A program made the position numbers and the translations under genes. This document shows, in pieces, positions 27,233-35,211 of a DNA stretch of 64,000 nt. The notes below the pieces were generated by a model, which was not told the origin of the DNA, ran no database searches, and saw only the letters and a list, made by a program, of their open reading frames with translations. The stretch is from Lachnospiraceae bacterium. Its GTDB lineage: Bacteria > Bacillota > Clostridia > Lachnospirales > Lachnospiraceae. Numbering within the stretch: the first letter of the stretch is position 1; the number at the start of each line of letters is the position of its first letter. The stretch spans positions 102,938-166,937 of the forward strand of contig JAFUIR010000014.1 of NCBI GenBank assembly GCA_017468395.1, given 5' to 3'.

Positions 27233-27647
27233 ATGGCAGTTTCATTTCAATGCCATGCATAATATGACGCCGGAAAATGAAGAAAACAAGCATACCCATT
27301 CGTTTCTGGTAATATTGTGGATGGAAGTAGCCGAGATGGATATGGAAATGCAGAATTATTGTGAAAAGGCGTTGAAACAGTATCTCGGACAATATAATGG
27401 TACATATTTAAACGAACTTAACAAGTTTCAGGGAAAAATTCCCACTATTGAAACGATTTGTGAGACTTTGTATTACGATACGGAAAAAATTGCAGCGGTT
27501 TATGGCATGGAACAGATTCAGATGGAAGTGGGAGACAGCCCGGTTGCTTTATTTGTTATGGGAAAAAAACTGCTGCTGGGAGGAACGGGTCAGATTGTGC
27601 CGGATGAACTGTTTGAGGAATACAAAGCACAGTTAAAAGAATCATAA
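27216..27647 (+). CDS. 6-pyruvoyl-tetrahydropterin synthase-related protein (XrtG-linked), first copy
   Basis: 143 aa. The N-terminal half resembles 6-carboxy/6-pyruvoyl-tetrahydropterin synthases: a first His in HFNAMHNM and the pair HTH in KHTHSF could form the zinc site. The catalytic Cys that normally precedes the HxH pair is absent (NEENKHTH), and the C-terminal Glu-Thr motif is eroded (GDSPVALFV). This argues against normal pterin synthesis. The gene starts inside the 3' end of the surface-protein gene (17-base overlap). Proteins of this type are known companions of exosortase G; the role is unknown. Confidence 0.65.
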   Translation: MKRTYKWQFHFNAMHNMTPENEENKHTHSFLVILWMEVAEMDMEMQNYCEKALKQYLGQYNGTYLNELNKFQGKIPTIETICETLYYDTEKIAAVYGMEQIQMEVGDSPVALFVMGKKLLLGGTGQIVPDELFEEYKAQLKES

Positions 27648-27666
27648 GAAGGCTGTGGTGTAAACG

Positions 27667-28266
27667 ATGAATTTGATGATGCTTGTTCTGTTTATGCTAA
27701 TCTGGGCATATGCAATAGGAGTATTTTACAGAAAAAAGCAAAGTTTCTTTTTCTTTTTTGTGGGCTGCGTAGGCCTGTTTGTGTTTTTGTTTATAGTTTT
27801 GGAACCGGTATTGACTGCCCCCTTGGCAAAAGCGGTATGTTACATGACGGGGCTGGTAGGCAAAATGACAGGTGTTTTTTCTGCCTACAGCAGTTACGGT
27901 ATTTTATTTATTGAGGCCCAGAGCGGTCCGGTTTCCCTGTATGTTGATTTTGAATGTGCGGGACTTGTAGAAATATTGGTATATGTGTGTCTGCTACTGT
28001 TTTTTCAGGCGTACAAGTGGTATGAAAAAATTTTTGTGGGAGTAGCAGGAGTTTTAGGTATTGTAGCCGCAAATGTGCTGCGTCTGGTGGTAATCTGCAT
28101 TATTATCCATTTTGGAGGTAACGATGTTTATTATCTTGCCCATACCATTGTGGGAAGATTTGTATTTTATCTGTTTACCATTACATTGTATTTTTACGTG
28201 TTTACCAGAAGACAGATCAGGCAGCAGCGTGTAGGAGAGTTTGAATATAATGACAAAAATGACTAG
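27667..28266 (+). CDS. xrtG: Exosortase family protein XrtG
   Basis: 199 aa, about six membrane helices. The three residues that define exosortases are in place: Cys in DFECAG (about residue 98), Arg in ANVLRLVV (about 139) and His in YLAHTIVGR (about 158). Exosortases are membrane transpeptidase-like enzymes that process C-terminal sorting signals on the outer face of the membrane. The G type is the Gram-positive variant that occurs with a dedicated glycosyltransferase and pterin-synthase-related proteins, exactly the neighbours here. It starts 19 bases after the previous gene and overlaps the next by 17. Confidence 0.85.
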   Translation: MNLMMLVLFMLIWAYAIGVFYRKKQSFFFFFVGCVGLFVFLFIVLEPVLTAPLAKAVCYMTGLVGKMTGVFSAYSSYGILFIEAQSGPVSLYVDFECAGLVEILVYVCLLLFFQAYKWYEKIFVGVAGVLGIVAANVLRLVVICIIIHFGGNDVYYLAHTIVGRFVFYLFTITLYFYVFTRRQIRQQRVGEFEYNDKND

Positions 28267-29662
28267 TATTATCTGGTATTGGGCAGCGTGGGTTATCATC
28301 CCCCTTGTACTGGAAATCGTGCCGAATGTTATTTGTTCGCTGGTCTTATTATGGAAAAAGTTGTTTCTCATGCATAAAGAAAAAGAGTTGTCGGAATTTA
28401 AGCCGGTTATCACATTGATAGTTCCGGTGTACAATTCACAAGCTACGTTGTACCGTTGCATCCAGTCCATTAGGGAGTCGACGTATCCTACAGAATGCAT
28501 GGAGGTACTGTTGGTGGACAACGGCTCCAGGGACGACAGTTTTAAAGAGTTCCAGAGGGCACAACTGGATTTCCCGGATTTGGGAATGTGGTGGATGTAT
28601 TCAAGGCAGGGAAAGTCTAAGGCACTGAATAAAGCGATTTTTAACAGTAACGGTAAGTATATTATCAATATTGACAGTGATGGAATTTTGCAGAAAGATG
28701 CACTCGCCAATATGATAAGACGGTTTGAAAATTATCCCAACATTGTATGTATGACGGGTGCTATTTTAATTGAACCGGCACTAATTGAAAAAACAGAGAA
28801 GTTTTGGCTGAGGCAGTTTCAGAAGATGGAATTTGTGGAATATACCCATGCTTTTTTGGCAGGACGAAATTTGGAATCCCAGTTTCATAGTCTGTTTACT
28901 TTGTCCGGTGCTTTTTCGGCATTCAGAAAATCAGTTTTGCTGAAAACTTTTTTGTACAACACCAATACTATATGTGAGGATGCCCATCTGGCTTTTCAGA
29001 TTAGGGATATTTTAAAGAAAGAAGTTTTGTTCTGTCATGACGCATTGTTTATGGTAGACCCCATAGAAAGTATTAATAAATTTTATACACAGAGACAGCG
29101 CTGGCAGATTGGTGAACTGGAAGTTACCAATATGTTTATGAAAAATAAGTTGCGTAACCCTATTGGGGGGTATTTTAAAAGTTCCAGTATGCGCGTGTTG
29201 ATTCAGGACCATACTTTTGCTTTTCCGCGTATGATTTGGTATTTTGCGCTGATTGTACTCGGATGCTTTAATTATGATTTTTCCAATATCATATTAGTAA
29301 ATGTTTTAATTTATGTATTGTATGTTTTCGGGGCTCTGTTGTATTACGGGAATATTATATCTTTCTTGAACCCCTTTAAAGACATAAGAAAGTATTATGC
29401 AAGGAAGATAGGATATGTAGTGCTTTTGCCACTATATAATACCTTTGCGTTTTTTATCCGTTTTGCAGGTATGATTAACTCCATTAAGAGGAAAAGTTCA
29501 TGGAAGACAAAGACATTTACTGATGAAAAAGGTGAAATTTCCGGCACAATGAAAATTGATTTTGAAATTATAAAAGCCATTCGCAGAAAGGTAAAAAATT
29601 TATTGGAAGAACCGGAGGAAGTAGAATGCTATACAGACAATACAAATACAAATTCTACCTGA
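28250..29662 (+). CDS. XrtG-associated family 2 glycosyltransferase
   Basis: 470 aa from ATG 28250 (GTAGGAGAG upstream; TTG 28241 is a weaker option). A membrane segment at about 10-30 precedes a GT-A domain: TLIVPVYNSQATL, the nucleotide-binding VDNGSRDDS, the metal-binding Asp in NIDSDG, ED in ICEDAHLAF, and the processive-type QRQRW (about residues 281-285). Three or four C-terminal membrane helices follow (about 320-410). QxxRW is typical of cellulose/hyaluronan-type synthases, so the product may be a polymer made at the membrane. Strong linkage with XrtG identifies the family. Confidence 0.85.
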   Translation: MTKMTSIIWYWAAWVIIPLVLEIVPNVICSLVLLWKKLFLMHKEKELSEFKPVITLIVPVYNSQATLYRCIQSIRESTYPTECMEVLLVDNGSRDDSFKEFQRAQLDFPDLGMWWMYSRQGKSKALNKAIFNSNGKYIINIDSDGILQKDALANMIRRFENYPNIVCMTGAILIEPALIEKTEKFWLRQFQKMEFVEYTHAFLAGRNLESQFHSLFTLSGAFSAFRKSVLLKTFLYNTNTICEDAHLAFQIRDILKKEVLFCHDALFMVDPIESINKFYTQRQRWQIGELEVTNMFMKNKLRNPIGGYFKSSSMRVLIQDHTFAFPRMIWYFALIVLGCFNYDFSNIILVNVLIYVLYVFGALLYYGNIISFLNPFKDIRKYYARKIGYVVLLPLYNTFAFFIRFAGMINSIKRKSSWKTKTFTDEKGEISGTMKIDFEIIKAIRRKVKNLLEEPEEVECYTDNTNTNST

Positions 29663-30015
29663 ACATGAATCATTCCATAGAAATGGGAGGGCAGCAGGGC
29701 GCCATTCATTCCCATACATGGGAAATGTCCATGGGAATTATGGTGGATGAAAATTTATTTGTCAGTTTTTCCGAGATTGAGCAATGCGTCAGCGGACTGT
29801 TGGACAAATATCAGGATAAGTATTTAAATAGTGTGGCACCATTTAACGTGATAAACCCTACGTTGGAAAATGTGTGCGATTATATGTTTGAATTTTTGCA
29901 GGAGGAACTGGAAAAAAGGGGCTGGACGCTCTTGATTTTGGAGATGAGCGAAACCCCTTCCCGTGTTTATCAGGTCAGCGGTATTAATACCCGTGACGAT
30001 TTTACTTTTGTTTAA
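29626..30015 (+). CDS. 6-pyruvoyl-tetrahydropterin synthase-related protein (XrtG-linked), second copy
   Basis: 129 aa. It begins inside the glycosyltransferase gene (37-base overlap) with GGAGGAA upstream. Zinc-type histidines are seen in NMNHSIEMGG and IHSHTWEM. The C-terminal SETPSRVY resembles the conserved Glu-Thr region of true synthases better than the first copy does. A catalytic Cys before the HxH pair is again missing (QQGAIHSH). Two diverged copies flanking xrtG and the glycosyltransferase suggest a heteromeric or regulatory role, an inference only. Its 3' end overlaps the convergent gene by 4 bases. Confidence 0.65.
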   Translation: MLYRQYKYKFYLNMNHSIEMGGQQGAIHSHTWEMSMGIMVDENLFVSFSEIEQCVSGLLDKYQDKYLNSVAPFNVINPTLENVCDYMFEFLQEELEKRGWTLLILEMSETPSRVYQVSGINTRDDFTFV

Positions 30016-32336
30016 ACTTCATCGGATATCTCTTTTTTTCGGGATGCTTTGAGGGCTGTTATTAACAGCCCTATTATAATGCCCAAAACTGTGCAAAGAG
30101 ATATCAGTTCACCCAGACGCCAGGAAAGCGGTTCCTTAAAGAACACAGAGACTTCTCCGTCAAAGTTTGCGGGAATTTCCAGGCAGATAACATTGTTGGT
30201 TCCCTTTTTTAGGGGCAGTGTCAGGTCGCCGGAAACCGCTGTGTAGCCCTCATAATACAAAAGAGGAAGTTCCACATAGCCGGCAGAGGTTTGTCCGGTA
30301 ATGTGCATAGATATATTGGTGCCGTTTTTGACATAGTCAGTAATTTCGATATCATCCTGCGGTGTGGGAGCGGTAGTATTCAACCGGGAAAGTACAGTGC
30401 CTGTGGGAAGATATTCTTCCGAGCCAAGAAGCATACTGTTTAAATCGGTGCTTGCATAGGGGCGGTAGAGATCTCCGCGGTTTAAAAGGTCGTAATAGAA
30501 CCAACAGGTGGAGGTGATAAAAAAGCACAGGAGAAGTCCCATAATAAAAGTCATTTTCTCTTTTTTAAATTGTTTATGTGCAAGAAGCAGGGTACCACAA
30601 GTAACCATAACCAGAAAAAGTGTGGCAATGGTAAGGAAACGCCAGGGGAATTGCAGGTTGTATACCATGGTAGTAAATAACTTACTTGAATCCGCCAAAG
30701 AATTCCAAGGGAAAATATTTGTAGACATATAAAGGGAAAGCACTGCCAGCAGGGCGGAAAAACAGGTAAATTTATAAAGCGTTCCTTTTTCACCGGACAG
30801 TGTGGTGCAAAAACGCAGGTAGAAGAAAAGCAGTAACCCGATAAAAAGGGTAAAACCTGCGCCCATAGGCATTTCACCTGCCATACCACCGGCGGTAACA
30901 GCAGAACTGCCGATACCATTTTGAAAGATAGGAAACAACTGTGCAATATAAGCGCCGGCACTTTGAATGGGAGTACTGTACCAGTTTGGTGAATTCATCA
31001 CAAAATCCCCACCAAAATAACTAAGGAAGGGCACAAGGAAGTTCAGGTTTAAAAGGACTGTAACAAAAGCAGCCAGACATAAGGTCAGGAAAATGCGAAG
31101 ATTGCAAATTTTCTTTACCATAATCAGGCAGGCAAAAATAATGAAAATGCCTACCATCTCACAACTGATAACGTGGGACTGGATGATACCGGTAAGCCCC
31201 AGTGCCGGGAAAATGAAATTTTTCCAATAGCCCTTTTGTGCCGGATCTTCCGTAAAAATGCGGTAGAAGCCATACAAAACCAAGGGCATAAAAGTAAGAG
31301 CCGTATATTCTCCAACGGAGCAGCGCAGGTATACATTGCTGAGACGATAGGGCGCCAAAGTATAAAGGAATGCGCCAATAAGACCAATCCGGTTACTTTG
31401 GAAAATTCCCTTAAAGCATTTCCAGGAAATCCACACCGTGGCAAAATTTATAACGAACACATAGGCTTTATAGGATTCCATAAGAGAAAAGCCTGCAAGA
31501 CGCAAAAGAGCCGGGATATGCAACAGAATATCCCCGTAAAAAACACCTACGGCGTAACCGTGTCCATTAGCCCAGAAAGGCTGGATTTTTACAGGAAAAG
31601 TACCCTGCATTAAACCTTGCGCAAGCCCCTCTATTCTGGTGATATGGAAAGGCAGGTCATGGCCGGATGAGATGTAATCTGTAAATAAGGGATAGCAGGA
31701 TGCTAAGGTTATAAGTGTCAGCCAGAGAATATTTTTTCTGACAGACAGATTGGAAACATAAAAATAGTAAATCAAAAGAACAATCAGACATCCCGCAAGA
31801 GTAATAAAAATATTGCGGATATGGTAAATGGGTGTCTGGGTAAGTTCAATTTGCTCAATACACAAAGAACCCTGTCCACAATATTCCGTAATGATTTCCA
31901 GGTCTTCAACCCGTTTGGTAAGACGGAACGTGAATGTAACAGAGGTTTGTTCTTTGGGCAGCGCTATCCGGTAGGAACTGCTTAACTGGGAACTTGTCAG
32001 GGAATTGGAAAATACATAGCAGGAGTTTCCGTCGGTGTCTGTGTGATAATTCAGTGTCACGGAATATGTGCCATGGCCTACTTCCACATAGGGACCGTAG
32101 GTAAAAGTCTGGGCACCGGTAGAAATCCCATTTCCCGCTGCAGTGGCAAAGTAAGAAGAATCAATATAATAGGCATCTTCCACCAGTTCGCCGATACGGT
32201 TAGACAGACTACCGGCAGAAAACTGTTTGACACCCTCACTTTTAAAAGTAATATAGGAATTTACCGCATATGTAATAAATAAAAGTTCAATAACAAGTAA
32301 AAAAACAAGATATTTCTTGGGAGATTTTTTTATCAT
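30012..32336 (-). CDS. Large GT-C-like / YfhO-type membrane protein
   Basis: 774 aa. An N-terminal membrane helix, an extracytoplasmic beta-rich domain (about 35-175), about eleven membrane helices (about 180-640) with the first-loop motif SGHDLPFHITRIEGL, then a beta-rich domain and a final helix before the basic tail KASRKKE. The Asp-rich loop and layout match GT-C/YfhO-like membrane proteins, and it appears related to the protein at 23712. It faces the XrtG operon and overlaps its last gene by 4 bases, so it belongs to the same locus but is expressed separately. Confidence 0.65.
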   Translation of the reverse strand: MIKKSPKKYLVFLLVIELLFITYAVNSYITFKSEGVKQFSAGSLSNRIGELVEDAYYIDSSYFATAAGNGISTGAQTFTYGPYVEVGHGTYSVTLNYHTDTDGNSCYVFSNSLTSSQLSSSYRIALPKEQTSVTFTFRLTKRVEDLEIITEYCGQGSLCIEQIELTQTPIYHIRNIFITLAGCLIVLLIYYFYVSNLSVRKNILWLTLITLASCYPLFTDYISSGHDLPFHITRIEGLAQGLMQGTFPVKIQPFWANGHGYAVGVFYGDILLHIPALLRLAGFSLMESYKAYVFVINFATVWISWKCFKGIFQSNRIGLIGAFLYTLAPYRLSNVYLRCSVGEYTALTFMPLVLYGFYRIFTEDPAQKGYWKNFIFPALGLTGIIQSHVISCEMVGIFIIFACLIMVKKICNLRIFLTLCLAAFVTVLLNLNFLVPFLSYFGGDFVMNSPNWYSTPIQSAGAYIAQLFPIFQNGIGSSAVTAGGMAGEMPMGAGFTLFIGLLLFFYLRFCTTLSGEKGTLYKFTCFSALLAVLSLYMSTNIFPWNSLADSSKLFTTMVYNLQFPWRFLTIATLFLVMVTCGTLLLAHKQFKKEKMTFIMGLLLCFFITSTCWFYYDLLNRGDLYRPYASTDLNSMLLGSEEYLPTGTVLSRLNTTAPTPQDDIEITDYVKNGTNISMHITGQTSAGYVELPLLYYEGYTAVSGDLTLPLKKGTNNVICLEIPANFDGEVSVFFKEPLSWRLGELISLCTVLGIIIGLLITALKASRKKEISDEV

Positions 32337-32684
32337 AAGTAACTCCTTAAACTCTTTTGTAATAGATAATGTTTAATTGTTATTATAAGGGAATTGTGGA
32401 GAAAAGGAAAGAGGGGGCGGGGGGAAAGAATTGTAAAACGTATGCAAAAGTAGTGTGTATGTAGTATAATAGTAGCAAAGACTACGGCCTGGTAGTCTTC
32501 GCTGCAAATAAGAACAGAAAGGACAGAAAGGATAAAAAAAAGGTAGTACGTTATCGAGATAAAGTCCGTATTATGGTACATATAGGAATGTATACTGAAG
32601 CCAAGATAAGTGATTAAAGGTAGTAATTAAACACTTATTCTTGGTTTCTTTTAAAATAGATTAAACGATAAGGAGATTTTGAAT
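32337..32684. other. Intergenic leader with promoter and two hairpins
   Basis: No gene is seen. TATAAT at 32465-32470 is a likely -10 box for the gene at 32685. The predicted leader of about 210 bases holds AAGACTAC-loop-GTAGTCTT (about 32479-32500) and a second inverted repeat, CCAAGATAAGTG ... CACTTATTCTTGG (about 32600-32644). The second stem ends about 25 bases before the AGGAG ribosome site, so it could control translation or termination. I do not recognise a known riboswitch. Confidence 0.45.
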
Positions 32685-32981
32685 ATGGCACTTTACGATT
32701 GGAACCATGATGGCAAGAAAGATTGGCAGGACACTTATATTGAATATCAGATTTATAAGAATTCAACAGGACAGAGGAATAATTCTTCCTATACGTCAAG
32801 TAATGGAATATCTACATTCGGTGCTATTTTGAGTACAGTAGGTGGATTGTTTTTGGGAGCTTTGATAGTTGCATTATTTGCCGGGGATAATGTAGAGAAT
32901 GTGCCGGTGGTTATTACAATTATTCTGTGGGGTATATGTAGTTCGATGTTGGCAGTGTTTTGTGAGAATCATGGAATATAA
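32685..32981 (+). CDS. Small membrane protein with EF-hand/dockerin-like loop
   Basis: 98 aa from ATG 32685, with AGGAG nine bases upstream. The N-terminus reads DWNHDGKKDWQD, which fits the DxNxDGxxxxxD calcium-binding loop of dockerin/EF-hand repeats. Two membrane segments follow (about 50-66 and 73-92). The whole is too short to be a cellulosome component. Function is unknown. Confidence 0.55.
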   Translation: MALYDWNHDGKKDWQDTYIEYQIYKNSTGQRNNSSYTSSNGISTFGAILSTVGGLFLGALIVALFAGDNVENVPVVITIILWGICSSMLAVFCENHGI

Positions 32982-33136
32982 GAGAGGCTATAAAAAGCAG
33001 AGTTTGGGTACAGTAGGTGTTTTATGAAAAATAATAGGAAGTAAATATAATACGCCGATTCGGCGAGGATATGTATGTGGTTACTATGATAAAGTAATTG
33101 GTTTTATGAAAACACTGAATTGTAAGGAGGAAGCCT

Positions 33137-34279
33137 ATGGACAGTGCAAGGGTAATGGAAAGAATGTATTATATTATAGACGGTAGGGGGAACTATTACC
33201 GCACAAACGAAGAGGATCAGTTGATTGTGTCTCGAGATAGAGAAACTGCGGATTTGTTTGAATTAAAAGAGGCCAACAAACGGATTAATAATGGGAGAAA
33301 AATGTACTTTTATTCTATTTTGCCTGCTGATACGGGTACGTGTTGGCAGAGTAAGGTGCAGAGTGAAGTGGCGGCGTGTAGAGAAGACGGTCGGGAAGAT
33401 GAAAAGGTAAAAGCGGTGGAAATGGTGGAAACGGAAAATGACACAGCATCGATTTATCCATATGATTTGGACCGGTTAGACTGGAAAGAATATTTGCTGC
33501 ACTTTAGTTATGTGGTTTCCGGACTAAAAAAGTATCAGGATAAGTTAAATAATGAATTGTCGGAAGTGGATATGTGCATTTGTGATTTGATGCATTATTT
33601 GGAGTTGTATGACTTGGAAGATGCGGACTACATAAAGGCGGCTGATTTAATTAAACAGAATCGCGAAAAGAGGCGGGGTATTAAGGATAAAGCGCTGATG
33701 GTCGATTACTTTCAGAAGGCAATAGGTACAAATGCGAATTTGGCGAAAGCGAAGGAGGCACTTACACTTATCAATAAACTGGATCACAGAACTTATAAAC
33801 CGCGTGTGCTTTCGGAAATATTTACGGATGCACAGATTTCTACAAAAAGAAAAAAGCAATTTGCGCAGTCTGAGGAAGAATGTTTGACACAGAAAGAGGA
33901 AAATGTTGTAATTATGGAAAACATGGAAAGAAGAGAAACTGTTTTTGACAAAGGAGAAAATGATTGGGGGCGCTTTGTGTCAGAGCAGATGGGATTTTTT
34001 ACGGATGCAAAACAATATGTTTGTAATCTGCAAATTACTTTAAGCGAGTTGGACGAAGAGATTGAGCAAGTATTATATCAGATAGAGGAAGCCAACTATA
34101 ATGTAGCGCAAGGATATAAAGTGTTCAAATTGCTGAAAGATTTGCGCAACGAGAGAAAGAAAATGGCAAAAGAACTGGAATGCGTGCAGACCATCGCACA
34201 ATGTTTTGACTGTGAAGCAATGCGGGATGCATACCAGTATTGCGCAGACAGAATTAATGAGATACAAGGAGTGGTTTAA
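33137..34279 (+). CDS. Hypothetical coiled-coil protein
   Basis: 380 aa, soluble, with AAGGAGGAAGCC before the ATG. An N-terminal region of about 60 residues (YYIIDGRGNYYRTNEEDQ) is followed by long Lys/Glu-rich helical segments (about 115-215 and 280-375) and several scattered Cys. No catalytic motif was recognised. It is preceded by a possible TATAAT (33046-33051) and a small CGCCG/CGGCG hairpin. The metallophosphatase gene follows after 55 bases on the same strand. Confidence 0.5.
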   Translation: MDSARVMERMYYIIDGRGNYYRTNEEDQLIVSRDRETADLFELKEANKRINNGRKMYFYSILPADTGTCWQSKVQSEVAACREDGREDEKVKAVEMVETENDTASIYPYDLDRLDWKEYLLHFSYVVSGLKKYQDKLNNELSEVDMCICDLMHYLELYDLEDADYIKAADLIKQNREKRRGIKDKALMVDYFQKAIGTNANLAKAKEALTLINKLDHRTYKPRVLSEIFTDAQISTKRKKQFAQSEEECLTQKEENVVIMENMERRETVFDKGENDWGRFVSEQMGFFTDAKQYVCNLQITLSELDEEIEQVLYQIEEANYNVAQGYKVFKLLKDLRNERKKMAKELECVQTIAQCFDCEAMRDAYQYCADRINEIQGVV

Positions 34280-34334
34280 GAATTATTTGTTGCATTTCAG
34301 ATTGTGAGAAAACTGTTTTGAAGGGAGATAAGAG

Positions 34335-35090
34335 ATGATTTATATAACAGGCGATTGTCACGGCAATTTTGAACGATTTAATATAGATATTTTCCCGGAA
34401 CAGGCAGAAATGACCAAGAGCGACTATGTGATTATTTGCGGAGATTTTGGCGGTGTGTGGCACAAGGGCGAAGAGAGCAAAGAGGAGACAAGGGTACTTG
34501 ATTGGCTGGAGTGTAAGTCATATACCACGCTTTTTGTGGATGGCAATCATGAAAATTTTGACCGTTTGTATAATTATCCTGTGGAAGAGTGGCATGGCGG
34601 AAAAGTACACAAAATCAGGAATTCAGTAATTCATCTGATGCGTGGCCAGGTTTATAAGATTGATGGGAAGAAAATATTTACTTTCGGTGGAGCACAAAGT
34701 CATGATATCGATGATGGTATTTTGGAAATGGATGATCCGGATTTTATAAAAAAGAAATTTGAGTTAGATTTATTTCAGGCATTTTACCGTATTAATCACC
34801 TTAGTTGGTGGGCGCAGGAATTGCCCTCTGAGGAAGAAATGGCAGAGGGAATCAAGAATTTGGCATCCTGCGGAAATACCGTGGACTTCATTGTGTCACA
34901 TTGTTGCCCGACAAGTACTCAGGCTCTGATTGGCGGTGGAATGTTTACACCCGATATATTGACGGATTATCTGGAGAAAGTGCGCCGGAATGTGCACTTT
35001 AAAAAGTGGTTTTTCGGACATTATCATAATAATAGAAATGTAAATGCAGAAGAAATTCTTCTTTATGAACAGATTATTAGGATTTCGTAA
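34335..35090 (+). CDS. Calcineurin-like metallophosphoesterase
   Basis: 251 aa with GAAGGGAG upstream. All metal-binding signatures of the family appear in order: GDCHG (about residues 6-10), GDFGGVW (about 37-43), GNHENFD (about 72-78), a His in SHCCP (about 188) and FGHYH (about 228). It is a soluble two-metal phosphatase or nuclease. Substrate unknown; no partner gene defines it. Confidence 0.85.
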   Translation: MIYITGDCHGNFERFNIDIFPEQAEMTKSDYVIICGDFGGVWHKGEESKEETRVLDWLECKSYTTLFVDGNHENFDRLYNYPVEEWHGGKVHKIRNSVIHLMRGQVYKIDGKKIFTFGGAQSHDIDDGILEMDDPDFIKKKFELDLFQAFYRINHLSWWAQELPSEEEMAEGIKNLASCGNTVDFIVSHCCPTSTQALIGGGMFTPDILTDYLEKVRRNVHFKKWFFGHYHNNRNVNAEEILLYEQIIRIS

Positions 35091-35211
35091 GAATAAAGCT
35101 TCCTCAGCATGTAAAAAAGGCGGTATAAGCTGAAAAGCGTGCATTTTGCATAGCACTATGGTATAATATATGAAACACTTTTAATGTATTACATTATAAA
35201 GGATGGATGCT

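Noticed and set aside
32479-32511. c-di-GMP-I (GEMM) riboswitch fragment
   Set aside because: GCAAAGACTACGGCCT resembles part of the GEMM core, but the first stem with its GAAA loop and the 3' receptor part are missing; it fits a simple hairpin better.
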